Below, in pieces: positions 1 to 10,139 of a stretch of 64,000 bases of DNA (position 1 is its first letter; the number at the start of each line of letters is the position of its first letter). The notes beneath the pieces are model-generated. The model did not search any database. It saw only the letters and a list, made by a program, of their open reading frames with translations, and was not told the DNA's origin. The position numbers and the translations under genes are program-made. Origin of the DNA: Posidonia oceanica (lineage: Eukaryota > Streptophyta > Magnoliopsida > Alismatales > Posidoniaceae); NCBI GenBank assembly GCA_037176725.1, contig JAZBRS010000049.1:16696001-16760000 (forward strand), read 5' to 3'.

Positions 1-1
1 A

Positions 2-3000
2 GGGACCTCAGGAATTCACTCCTTGTTTCCTTCTGGGTCTCCCACATCCGTGGTAGACCCTTCCGAGCTTATCCATGATGTTTCAACTCCTTTTCCAGTC
101 TCTCTCTATCTTGCAGCTATCGCCGGTTCCGAGTCGAGCGTCCATATGATCCGACCGCGCGCCAGGCCGAAGCGTTCTCCTGCATCAGCCGCCATGCTTT
201 CCCGGGCCCAAGCCCCAATACATCTCCTAGTCAGACCTCAGCCAGAGCTTCCCGTGCATCTACTAGCAAGACCTCAGTCCCCACCTAGCTTGCCTTCCCA
301 ACTACCCACCTACCCATGCCCTCCTCAGCCTGTAGCCCCTCTCGTGCTCGCCGCACGCGCTCCCGTGGTTATTAACCTAACCCGGGATACCCATCGCGTA
401 CCCTACAGCTACGCCACAGAAATGTGTGCAGAAGTGACGCGATCGGGGAGGGTCTACAGACCTCCTGCACCAGCAACCAGACCTAGTCATCCACAACCCG
501 CAAGACCATTGCCTTTAGTCCAGCCTGCAGTCCCACTACCTTCTGGCCAGCCTCTTGAGCCCACCATAGCTGAATCTGTCCCTACAACTGCACCACCCGC
601 TACCAAGAAGTGCCAACCTAAAGCCGACATCACATCCCAGCTCAAAAAAGTCAAAGCCGACATATCCATCTGGGACCTGATACACACCTCGGCTGAGCAC
701 CGCGAAGCCTTCCTTCGCGTGTTCCAAGCCGCCCGTGTGTCCCAAGCCATAGAACCTGCTGCCTTGGAAAGCATGGTCGGAATGATCGCGGAGCCCCAGG
801 TCATTACTTTCACGAGTGATGAACTGCCTCCGGCAGGGATTAATCACAATCAACCCTTGTTCGTCACGGTACAATTCAAGAACTTTCGCATTCCCCTTGC
901 ACTGGTTGATAATGGGTCGGGCCTTAACGTCTGTCCCTTGCGAACAGCAACCAAGCTCGGATTCAAGGCCGAGGACATTACTCCAGCTGTAAAGGGAATG
1001 ACAGCTTTTGATAATACTCACCATGACGCTCTAGGGATTTTGGTTATCCCTCTTACCATTGGCCCGGTCACATTCGATGTGGAATTCTACGTCGTCGACT
1101 TGGAACCGAACTTCAACCTTCTACTTGGGCGCCCTTGGCTCCACAAGCATCAGGTTATCCCCTCGACCCTCCATCGCATGATCAAGTTCCGCCGAGGCGA
1201 CGATGTCATCGTTGTCATGGCGGAGAACTTTGAGAAGGAGCGGATCGAGGCGGTTTCTTCTATCTCTTCGCGGACTGTCCCCTTTGACCCTGATCTTTCG
1301 AACGCTTTGTATCGCGTTAATCGGTGCGAGCCGGTTAACTTTTTGCCAGATCTTGAACGTGTCAACTCCTTGGCCGTTCACAACAACCCCTTTCGGATGG
1401 TCGAGAACGTTTGTCACAGATGGGGCTACGTCAAAGGGACACCGCTCGGGCGACATGGCCAAGGAATCGCTGAACCAATCCTGGCGGAAGAACGAAGGGA
1501 CAACGAGGGTCTAGGTTACGACCCTCACTCCGGTAAAGGCAAGCGCCCACAAGCAAAGAACCAAAGAATGGTCATACCTCGGAGCTTGGCCAACTTCACG
1601 AGCGCAGGTATCCTGGACTCAAGCGCAGTTCAAGCCGTGGTGCCGTCGGAGCCGTGTCAAAGCCCTCCGCCACCGGAGGAGGACTGGGTCTGCGTTGAGG
1701 ACTACTACTCGGACGAGGAACAGTCGGGAACAACCGGGGCAGTTCAGACTTGCAGTGAAAGCCAGCCCTATACAACAGCACATCAGTCAGTTTATCTGGC
1801 CACTCCTTCCCCAGATCATGAAGCAGCAGTCTTGATAGAAACCTTGGCAGATTTGGCAGTCTCTGATTCTCCCGCAGTCATGTCAGCAATACCAGCACCA
1901 ATTCAAGCACAGTCAGTCAGTTCGCACGCAACCGTCGTCGCATCAGTGCAACTACCACCTTCGCAGGAAGGTCAATCGCTGAGTTCAGTCAGCAGTACAG
2001 CTCGGCCCTTTTCAGAGGCCGCATCACAGGCAATACAGCCAGTTCAGTCAGTCACACACCCCCTTGCCACAGACCGGCAACTTTCATGGCCAGATCCTAT
2101 GACATCGGAGGCCGCGCTCTCATCATCATCATCAGTCGCGGAGAACCAGCTGAGCATCGCGGTCTCCCGGCCTTCGGGCCCTCAAGAGAGCACCTCCCCC
2201 CATCCACTAACAGCGGCAGTCACTCTGGCAGCGTATCCATCTGCAATCCCTTTGACTAGACCATCTGGGTCTCCCTTGCCGGGACAGTCGCAATCAGGCG
2301 CGCCCGTGAGTCAGAGGATACAAGTACCAGAAACAGCAACCCATCTCGCAGCCGAGCCAGTGCCTCAGGCCCTCGGCACCTACTATGTTGATTCACCCCC
2401 AGATGAGGGAGAAGAAGGGACAGTAGAAGCCCAAGTCGATTCATGGATGTCGGATCTGGAGCTGCTTTACCAAGAACAGCTCGAATCCATAGTAGAAGAC
2501 TTGGCACGACACCAAGCCGCAGAAAGGAAAGGAAAGGCCGTAGTTACGGATCCTCCTCTGCGAGAGGGCTCCACCTCCATCATGGTCCTAGAAGGAAATT
2601 CAATGGTGTCGGACTCCCTCAGACCCGACGAGCTCATTACTCTTCAAGCCGAGGGTGAGTCCAGATGGCTTGTACAGCATATGCCTTCCACCCATACATT
2701 GGCAGACTCAGAAGAAAAGACACCAGCGGGTTACACAGCAGCAGTGACAGAGCAAAGAGCAGAGTCAGTGACAGAGTTGTCAGAAGTTTCAGTGGCAGAA
2801 TCGCCAGCAGCATCAGTCACAAAGTCAGTAGGGCCTTCAGTAGTGTCAGCAGAACATGCAGCAGAGCAGACAGCAGAAGCCACCAGAGCAGAGGTCGCAC
2901 ACCGAAGATTCAGAAACACCCGGGTGGGCGTGACCATCCTGAGACGTCACCAGGGCCAAGGAGCAGAACTCCTACACTCATTCGATGTGACAAACCCCAC

Positions 3001-6000
3001 TTTCGAAAAGGAGATTCTCTCGGAACTTGTCGCATACGGAGAGGAAGATAATACAGGCGAAGATGAGAATGGTGATCCCTCGCCTGAGTTCCGGCCCTAT
3101 GACGACGACCCAGAAGGTCCCAATCTGCATGTTGAGGAAGAAACAGAAACTATTAACCTCGGCACAGCCGAAGAAACCAAAGAAGTTCGCATCAGCGCCC
3201 TGCTATCACCACAAGTCAGGGTAGAATTCATCGCATTCCTGAGGGAGTATGCGGATGTCTTCGCCTGGACTTATGAAGACATGGTCGGCCTGGATGTCGA
3301 AATAGTGGTTCATAACTTGCCCTTGAAGCCAGAGGCCAAGCCAGTAAAGCAGAAACTAAGAAGATGGCGACCACAGTGGCTGCTCATGATCAAGGAAGAA
3401 ATAATGAAGCAGCTTGATGTCAACTTTTTAAAGGTCGTCCTTTACCCCGAATGGCTTGCAAACATCGTGCCAGTGCCCAAGAAGGACGGCCGGATCCGGG
3501 TGTGTATCGACTACAAGGACCTGAACAAGGCGAGTCCCAAGGACGACTTCCCATTGCCTCACATTGACGTCCTAGTCGACAATACCGCGGGCCACAAGAT
3601 GCTGTCCTTTATGGATGGCTTCTCCGGCTATAATCAGATCAAGATGGCGGAAGAAGACATGGAAAAAACTTCGTTCATCACCCCCTGGGGGGTCTTCTGT
3701 TATCAGGTTATGCCGTTTGGGTTGAAGAATGCTGGCGCAACATATCAGAGGGCCATGACCACACTTTTCCACGACCTCATGCACCAAGAAGTGGAGGTCT
3801 ATGTGGATGACATGATCGCGAAGACCAAGGAGCCTGAGGATCACCTTAGTTGCCTAAAGAAGCTCTTTGACCGTCTGAGGAAGTACAGACTGAGACTTAA
3901 CCCCAACAAATGCGTATTCGGGGTTTCATCTGGCAAACTGCTCGGCTACATTGTTAGCCAAAGGGGGATTGAAGTGGACCCGATGAAAGCAAAAGCCATC
4001 GTGGAGATGCCACCCCCTAGAACCGAGAAGGAGGTTCGAGGCCTACTTGGGCGTTTACAGTACATCAGCCGCTTCATTGCACAGCTCACGCCCATCTGCG
4101 AACCCATCTTCAAACTCTTGAGGAAGAATGCGCAGATCGACTGGAATGAAGAATGTCAAGCCGCATTTGAGAAGATCAAGCAGCTGCTGATCAAACCCCC
4201 AGTCTTAGTCCCTCCCACACCAGGAAGACCTCTGCTCCTATATCTGTCAACCACACAGCATTCCATGGGTGCCGTCCTGGGCCAACACGACGAATCTGGC
4301 AGGAAAGAGCGCGCCATCTACTACCTGAGCAAAAAGTTCAATCAATGTGAAGCCAGGTACAGCGTGATGGAGAAGACCTGTTTATCTCTTGTCTGGGCCG
4401 CACAGAAACTGAGGCACTATATGATGGCGTACCCGGTTCAGCTTTTGTGCCGCCATGATCCCATCAAGTTCCTCTTCCAAAAGCCGGCTTTGGTGGGCAG
4501 ATGTGTCAAGTGGCAGGTGTTGTTGTCCCAATATGACATCACTTTTGTCACACAGAGGTCTATGAAGGGCCAGGCTATGGCGGACCACCTTGCGGATTTC
4601 CCTCTGCCTGAATATCAACCCCTCCAGACGCAGTTCCCTGACGAGGACATCCTTTTTGCGACGGAGGACTCAGAAGAGAAAGACGCTGAAGAGCAAGAGC
4701 AGTGGCGGTTGTACTTCGACGGCGCCGTCAACAAGAAGGGTCGGGGCATAGGCGCAGTGCTGACCACGCCTCATGGACAAATGATTCCTTTTGCGAGGAA
4801 GCTGACTTTCGCATGCACGAACAATGAAGCAGAATACGAGGCATGCATCTTGGGTTTGAAAGTCGCCCTCGAGCACAAAGCACAGAAGTTGCACGTGCAC
4901 GGTGATGCCATGTTGGTGATCTCTCAGGTGAATGGCGACTGGAAGACAAAAGACCCCAAGCTCGTGCCATATCACGAATGCCTGCTGAGGCTAATAGAGG
5001 AGTTCAGGAGCATTGATTTCACATACATGAATAGGGCAAAAAATGCGTATGCAGACGCATTGGCGACCTTGGCTTCTTGGCTCAGCATACCAGACAACAG
5101 CATGGTGGATGTGTCAGTCACCTGCATTGAGGAGCCTGCCCATTGCATGAATATAGAGGAGTCAGATCCAACAGTGGAGCAGCCATGGCATCATGATATC
5201 AAAGCATTCTTGGAGTCCGGTAGCGTCCCGCCTGGCACCACTGCAGAAGATAAGAGAACTTTGGCGCGTCTGGCATCAAAGTATGTACTGGGGGCTGGGC
5301 AGTTATACAGAAGATCATACAATCAGATGCTGTTACGCTGCCTGGACAAACCAGAGGCTGACACCTTAATGCTTCAAGTGCATGCCGGGACCTGTGGCCC
5401 GCACATGAATGGTGTCCTCTTAGCCAAGAAGATCATGCTCCAAGGATATTTCTGGCAGACCATGGAAGCAGACTGCTGCCGTTTCGTGCGTAAATGCCAC
5501 AACTGTCAGATCCATGGCAATTTCATCAAGGCTCCCCCTCATCAGCTGCACAACATGTCCTCGCCGTGGCCTTTCTCCACTTGGGGGATCGATGTCATTG
5601 GCGCAATACACCCCGCCGCTTCAAATGGCCATCGCTTCATCATGGTGGCAATAGACTACTTCACTAAGTGGGTGGAAGCAGCTTCCTACAGGACAGTCAC
5701 CGCAGTGGCAACCGAAAAGTTCATCAGAAACAACATCGTTGCCCGGTACGGGGTCCCTCACTCCATCATCTCTGATAACGGCACGAACTTCATCGCCAAA
5801 AGGACTGAGGAGTTCCTACAGAGTTTCAAGATCAAGCATCACCGCTCCTCACCATATCGGCCTCAGATGAATGGAGCAGTGGAATCTGCCAACAAGAACA
5901 TCATCAAGATCATGAAGAAGATGGCAGAAACCCGCAAGGATTGGCACGATCAGCTCCCGTACGCGCTCTGGGCGTACAGGACATCAATCCGGACCTCAAC

Positions 6001-6427
6001 AGGAGCCACCCCGTACTCGCTGGTGTACGGCATGGAAGCTGTATTGCCTGTTGAAGTGGAGATCCCCTCGCTGCGAATCTTGCGAGAAGCTGAGCTGGAG
6101 GAGGCAGAATGGGTCGAAGACTGCTGCGTCCAACTGAACTTGATTGATGAGCACAGACTACAAGCCATGCACAATGCCCATTGTTATCAGAAGCGAATGG
6201 CTAGAGCATTCCTGAAGAAAGTCCGGCCCAGAAGCTTCCAGCCCGGAGATCTTGTTCTGCGTGCCGTTCATCTACCGGACGGTCGAGGCAAATTCCGACC
6301 TAATTGGCGCGGACCCTTTGTAGTTAAGCAGATCTTCTCAGGCGGCGCAGTAACTCTCGAGGACATGGACCAGGTCGAGCAGTCTGAGCCGGTCAACATG
6401 TGCTACCTCAAGAAGTATTATCAGTAG
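2..6427 (+). CDS. gag-pol: Gag-pol polyprotein of element A, partial at 5' end
   Basis: Open from the first in-frame codon at the left edge to a TAG at 6425-6427, about 2141 residues. It contains the end of gag, then an aspartic protease with D-N-G-S (Asp about residue 303) and a G-R-P-W-L-H stretch. A G-patch-like segment (about 472-507) and a Ser/Ala/Pro/Glu-rich linker of about 500 residues follow. RT has YVDDM (Asp 1269-1270) and is followed by a first RNase H-like domain. A second, archaeal-type RNase H follows (FDG Asp about 1573, then E, D, D). Integrase has an HHCC finger and catalytic D1864, D1925, E1961 with 35-residue D-E spacing. The products would copy and integrate the element. 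Unlike pea Ogre, no intron with stops is needed between protease and RT. The first ATG is left of the window. Confidence 0.95.
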   Translation, partial: GTSGIHSLFPSGSPTSVVDPSELIHDVSTPFPVSLYLAAIAGSESSVHMIRPRARPKRSPASAAMLSRAQAPIHLLVRPQPELPVHLLARPQSPPSLPSQLPTYPCPPQPVAPLVLAARAPVVINLTRDTHRVPYSYATEMCAEVTRSGRVYRPPAPATRPSHPQPARPLPLVQPAVPLPSGQPLEPTIAESVPTTAPPATKKCQPKADITSQLKKVKADISIWDLIHTSAEHREAFLRVFQAARVSQAIEPAALESMVGMIAEPQVITFTSDELPPAGINHNQPLFVTVQFKNFRIPLALVDNGSGLNVCPLRTATKLGFKAEDITPAVKGMTAFDNTHHDALGILVIPLTIGPVTFDVEFYVVDLEPNFNLLLGRPWLHKHQVIPSTLHRMIKFRRGDDVIVVMAENFEKERIEAVSSISSRTVPFDPDLSNALYRVNRCEPVNFLPDLERVNSLAVHNNPFRMVENVCHRWGYVKGTPLGRHGQGIAEPILAEERRDNEGLGYDPHSGKGKRPQAKNQRMVIPRSLANFTSAGILDSSAVQAVVPSEPCQSPPPPEEDWVCVEDYYSDEEQSGTTGAVQTCSESQPYTTAHQSVYLATPSPDHEAAVLIETLADLAVSDSPAVMSAIPAPIQAQSVSSHATVVASVQLPPSQEGQSLSSVSSTARPFSEAASQAIQPVQSVTHPLATDRQLSWPDPMTSEAALSSSSSVAENQLSIAVSRPSGPQESTSPHPLTAAVTLAAYPSAIPLTRPSGSPLPGQSQSGAPVSQRIQVPETATHLAAEPVPQALGTYYVDSPPDEGEEGTVEAQVDSWMSDLELLYQEQLESIVEDLARHQAAERKGKAVVTDPPLREGSTSIMVLEGNSMVSDSLRPDELITLQAEGESRWLVQHMPSTHTLADSEEKTPAGYTAAVTEQRAESVTELSEVSVAESPAASVTKSVGPSVVSAEHAAEQTAEATRAEVAHRRFRNTRVGVTILRRHQGQGAELLHSFDVTNPTFEKEILSELVAYGEEDNTGEDENGDPSPEFRPYDDDPEGPNLHVEEETETINLGTAEETKEVRISALLSPQVRVEFIAFLREYADVFAWTYEDMVGLDVEIVVHNLPLKPEAKPVKQKLRRWRPQWLLMIKEEIMKQLDVNFLKVVLYPEWLANIVPVPKKDGRIRVCIDYKDLNKASPKDDFPLPHIDVLVDNTAGHKMLSFMDGFSGYNQIKMAEEDMEKTSFITPWGVFCYQVMPFGLKNAGATYQRAMTTLFHDLMHQEVEVYVDDMIAKTKEPEDHLSCLKKLFDRLRKYRLRLNPNKCVFGVSSGKLLGYIVSQRGIEVDPMKAKAIVEMPPPRTEKEVRGLLGRLQYISRFIAQLTPICEPIFKLLRKNAQIDWNEECQAAFEKIKQLLIKPPVLVPPTPGRPLLLYLSTTQHSMGAVLGQHDESGRKERAIYYLSKKFNQCEARYSVMEKTCLSLVWAAQKLRHYMMAYPVQLLCRHDPIKFLFQKPALVGRCVKWQVLLSQYDITFVTQRSMKGQAMADHLADFPLPEYQPLQTQFPDEDILFATEDSEEKDAEEQEQWRLYFDGAVNKKGRGIGAVLTTPHGQMIPFARKLTFACTNNEAEYEACILGLKVALEHKAQKLHVHGDAMLVISQVNGDWKTKDPKLVPYHECLLRLIEEFRSIDFTYMNRAKNAYADALATLASWLSIPDNSMVDVSVTCIEEPAHCMNIEESDPTVEQPWHHDIKAFLESGSVPPGTTAEDKRTLARLASKYVLGAGQLYRRSYNQMLLRCLDKPEADTLMLQVHAGTCGPHMNGVLLAKKIMLQGYFWQTMEADCCRFVRKCHNCQIHGNFIKAPPHQLHNMSSPWPFSTWGIDVIGAIHPAASNGHRFIMVAIDYFTKWVEAASYRTVTAVATEKFIRNNIVARYGVPHSIISDNGTNFIAKRTEEFLQSFKIKHHRSSPYRPQMNGAVESANKNIIKIMKKMAETRKDWHDQLPYALWAYRTSIRTSTGATPYSLVYGMEAVLPVEVEIPSLRILREAELEEAEWVEDCCVQLNLIDEHRLQAMHNAHCYQKRMARAFLKKVRPRSFQPGDLVLRAVHLPDGRGKFRPNWRGPFVVKQIFSGGAVTLEDMDQVEQSEPVNMCYLKKYYQ

Positions 6428-7029
6428 CTGGGAGTAGCCGTTGCGGATTCTCCCTCCCATTTGTCATGTTCTCGCCATTTGCATATCTTCGCATCTCCTT
6501 TTGCTCTATCTCCTCCATACTTTACTTCATCCCATTTCCTACATTCCCTGACATCGCAACACTCCTGTGCATCCTTGCTCATCCCGTACACATCCCTTAT
6601 CAAATCATGCATTGCATAGTTGCCCGGTGATGAAAACCGGAGGTGCTTGCCTGCTGCGAAAGGAGTCTCCCGACCTCACCTGATACTACTTAGATGTCTT
6701 GGCTAGTGAGGGAGCCACCACCCAATGAGAGCGGGCAAAGTGCCCAAACCCCTAAGGACTTACACCCTTTAGAAGAGTGCTAGGCGTCGGTCAGAAAGCA
6801 GTACATACCCCAGCCTAGATGTGCGAAAAAGAAAGAGAAAGAGAAAGCCAAAGTCTATACCCGAAAGACCCTAACGCCCATCTCCCCTGGAGGAGGGGAC
6901 AGCGGAAACCTGCAAGCCAAAAGGAAAAGAAAGGAAAATGAAAAAGAAAAAAAAGAACAAGAGAAAAAAAACAAACAAAAGGAGAATGATAGAAAAGAAA
7001 GGGGAGAAAGGGACAAAGGCCCCACTCCC

Positions 7030-7060
<31 letters not shown>

Positions 7061-7810
7061 CAAAAAAAAAGAGAGAAAAAAGCAAAAAAAAGAAGAAAAA
7101 AGAAGAGAATAAAAGGCAGGCAGGGTAACCCCGCACCTCTCACCTACCCTAGAAAAGAGTCAAAGCCCGGGTCAGGTCCTCCTCGCTTCCAAAATGGGAA
7201 TAAGGAGAGCCCTGTACACCGACATTAAAAAAAAGAGAGAGAGAAGAAAGAGTTAGGAGTGAGTGTAAGTCCTTGAGAGTTTGGCATGGAGCCCGTCCTC
7301 TCTACACCACCGCCAAATACCACCCATACCTTTCCCCAGAGTGCCACCAACAAGTCAGGAGTCCGAGTAGAGTCCGGTGAGTTAAGGACCGCTCCCTTTC
7401 TGTACAGCAGGCACCAAAGCACCCCGATACTGAGGGCAAACTACACCAAATCACACGCATCTGCATTTTCCAGTCATCTACCCTCTTTGACCATTCTGCT
7501 CCGCAAAGGCTTGCTCCAGCACTGAGACAGTACCTCTACTTAGCATGCGTTGGCACCGTCAGGCTGCGACAACCCGGGGCTCCCGACAGTCCCCGCCACA
7601 TCAACAGAATTCCCTTATGCTTGTACATGTTCAATTGCCATAGTCTGAATGTTTACTGCCAAACATGTTGCACCTGTTTTTTACCAGTTTCCGAATCTGC
7701 TTTCCTGTGATGGTTTTGTGCCTAGAGGAGATCTGATAATTCACAGTCTTGGCAACAGGTATCTGAAGACTCTTGTAACAGCCGTCTGCCCACATCCTGC
7801 AATCCGTGCA
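6428..7810 (+). other. Inter-ORF spacer of element A
   Basis: No supported coding sequence. About 6640-6790 is recognisably conserved with the matching spacer of C (37260-37420 on the other strand), including the phrase GTGAGGGAGCCACCACC. An A-rich tract with a near-pure poly-A run lies at about 7033-7070. Just upstream of the next ORF, a pyrimidine run ending in CAG near 7675-7690 looks like a splice acceptor, so the downstream ORF could be reached by splicing; that is inference. Confidence 0.6.
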
Positions 7811-9013
7811 ATGGGTTTCCCCACCTTGGTAACCCCCACGCACTGTTCCGAGATCCTACGAGAATGGATCGGCAAGCTTACAAAAGATGACTGTGAGAAG
7901 CTGCGCCTGTGGGGCATTCCGACCAAGCTGCTCAAGGCTGCTGATGTAGAAGTGAGCCGCCATCTTCTGTGTGCCGCTGCGCGATTCTGGAAACCGGCAC
8001 ACCATGTCTTCCGTTTCGGCAGAACTGAACTGGCACCCACACTGGAAGAAGTACGTCGAATCTGCGGCTTTTCCAAGATCTTGGGGCCACCTATCTCCAT
8101 GAGGCGTGACGGATACTTGGCAGTCCTGAAGCAGCTGACCGGCCTCTCTACCCAGAGTTGCCAGCAGAAGTTGATTTGTACTAGCGGGCCCACGCCCCTG
8201 CTTCGCCTAGCGTACTTTGATGATATTGTGGAAAAGCGCACTGAACTCGGAGACGAGCTGTGGCTCCGAGGGTTTGTCACCCGTTTCCTAGGCGAGCTGG
8301 TCTTTACTCATGGCAAGGCAACAGTGGCCGTTGAGATTGCTGAAATAGCACTCGCTGTGGTGACCCAACACATAGATCTGGCACCAGTTGTTTTGGCAGA
8401 AACCTACCGCGGTCTAGACCGCATCTCGCACCGCTGCCGTCACTTTCATGGTTGCGGATCATTCATTCAGGTCTGGCTAGCGGCGCACACTCAGATAGAC
8501 CTTCTGCGCCCCCAAGTGCACGCTTTCGAGGCCTACTGCAGCAGCGGCCATGCTAAGGCAATCAAGAGCGTCAAGGAAGAATATGAAAGGCTATCGGGAC
8601 TGACAGACGACACGGTCACATGGCGCATCATTCCTTCTGCAACCGAAGCATTCACTGTCTTCTTCAATACACGCGACATGCGCCTGGTTGTGCTACCAGG
8701 ATTTACTGCGGGTGTAGAATATCACCCTATCAGAGTCATGCGCCAGTTCGGCTTCCAGCAAGACGCCTATGTCGACAGCACAGCGCCTAAGCTCCTTCAA
8801 GAATATCCCCTCAGTGCAATCGCCCCCACAAAAGAGCTGGCCAACCTAATGCAGCATGGGGTGCGATCAACAGACATTGCTGCAATGAAAGGCGTAGGGT
8901 GTACCCCTGAGTACATCACTGAAGTGCAGGACCTCTGGCCCATTGGCGAAGTCCCGCCAAGTGGCCCCTTGTCCCCTGACTCTGGAAGATTAAAGAAGGC
9001 CCGAATCAGCTAG
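7811..9013 (+). CDS. Plant-mobile-domain-like (PMD/DUF7745-type) ORF of element A
   Basis: A 400-residue ORF in the sense direction between pol and the 3' LTR. The frame is open upstream to an ATG at 7649, but I chose the ATG at 7811 because the copy in C begins at the same MGFPTL and has exactly the same length. Residues about 50-90 match the plant mobile domain pattern: a Phe-Trp-x-Pro, a Phe, then an acidic residue with P-T-L-E-E-V and a small hydrophobic G-F. A later L-A-E-T-Y-R-x-L ... G-C-x-x-x-x-Q-V-W-L-A-x-H segment also fits. Such domains occur in MAIN/MAIL1-like plant proteins and in several transposon families; their role in elements is not known to me. No catalytic motif or signal peptide is visible. 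The C-terminus is basic (KKAR). Confidence 0.85.
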   Translation: MGFPTLVTPTHCSEILREWIGKLTKDDCEKLRLWGIPTKLLKAADVEVSRHLLCAAARFWKPAHHVFRFGRTELAPTLEEVRRICGFSKILGPPISMRRDGYLAVLKQLTGLSTQSCQQKLICTSGPTPLLRLAYFDDIVEKRTELGDELWLRGFVTRFLGELVFTHGKATVAVEIAEIALAVVTQHIDLAPVVLAETYRGLDRISHRCRHFHGCGSFIQVWLAAHTQIDLLRPQVHAFEAYCSSGHAKAIKSVKEEYERLSGLTDDTVTWRIIPSATEAFTVFFNTRDMRLVVLPGFTAGVEYHPIRVMRQFGFQQDAYVDSTAPKLLQEYPLSAIAPTKELANLMQHGVRSTDIAAMKGVGCTPEYITEVQDLWPIGEVPPSGPLSPDSGRLKKARIS

Positions 9014-9587
9014 AGCCGTCATGCAGCTGTCATTCTGTCTCCCTGCCAAGTTGTGCTGTACCTTTTGGCCCGTCACGGGCATGTAACCAACAATTCTATC
9101 AATACAAAACTGTCTTGTGCTGGCTGTTCACATTTCAAAGCTGATCATGCATTTCATGTTCCTCGTCGCTCACATCCGGAGGCCCCTCGGCCCGACTGAC
9201 TGCTCACATAACGCAGGGAAGTCCTCAACAAACGACCCAAGCTCCAGGACCTCCGCGAACCCGCGCCGTCCAACCTGCTACCGGACATACCCGGCTGAGT
9301 CTCCTTTGGGCTGGTACCCCAAACTACTCGTCTGACAAACGCGTCAGTTTTGTCCATCCTTCGCTTTCTCGATACCGGGGACGTTTCGACTAACCCCTGG
9401 TATCATCCTGATACCAGGGGCATCTTTCCAGACGCCCCGCGGTATCTCAACCTTTATCTCATCTCCTCTTTGCCGGCCGATAAGTCCGATATCTTATCAC
9501 CTTTCCCAATCAATCAATCTCATCATTATCTCGTCTCCTCTTTGCCGGCCGATAAGTCCGATATCTTATCACCCTTTTCGACCAAGC
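9014..9587 (+). other. Start of repeat-rich 3' region of A, with long inverted repeats
   Basis: Non-coding. Two adjacent hairpins lie at 9371-9404 (GATACC and GGGG pairing with CCCC and GGTATC) and 9410-9446 (GATACC and GGGGC pairing with GCCCC and GGTATC). Two copies of a unit of about 70 bp containing GATAAG ... CTTATC inverted repeats follow at about 9464-9577. Confidence 0.6.
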
Positions 9588-10046
9588 TCTCATCATTACC
9601 TCACCCCCCTTCTTTAGCAGTAGTTCTCATCATGATCTCACCCCCTTCTTTAGCAGTAGCTCTCATCATGACCTCATCCCCCTTCTTTAGCAGTAATTCT
9701 CATCATTACCTCATCCCCCTTCTTTAGCAGTAATTCTCATCATTACCTCATCCCCCTTCTTTAGCAATAGTTCTCATCATGATCTCACCCCCCTTCTTTA
9801 GCAGTTCTCATCATGATCTCACCCCCTTCTTTAGCAGTAATTCTCATCATTACCTCATCCCCCTTCTTTAGCAATAGTTCTCATCATGATCTCACCCCCC
9901 TCTTTAGCAGTAGTTCTCATCATGATCTCATCCCCCTCTTTAGCAGTAATTCTCATCATGATCTCATCCCCCTTCTTTAGCAGTAATTCTCATCATGATC
10001 TCATCCCCCTTCTTTAGCAGTAGTTCTCATCATGATCTCATCCCCT
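9588..10046 (+). repeat. 37-bp tandem repeat, about 12 copies
   Basis: The unit starts CTCATCATGATCTCATCCCC and continues CTTCTTTAGCAGTAATT. Copies differ at a few sites, and some are shortened by one to several bases. Tandem arrays in the 3' untranslated region are known in pea Ogre elements and are hypervariable there. The C copy has a different 62-bp array at the equivalent place. Confidence 0.9.
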
Positions 10047-10139
10047 CTTATCAAGCGATCAAGCCCTCATCAATCAATCATTCAACAATCAATCATTCAG
10101 CATTCGATCACTCATCACTCGATCATTCATCAATCAAGT

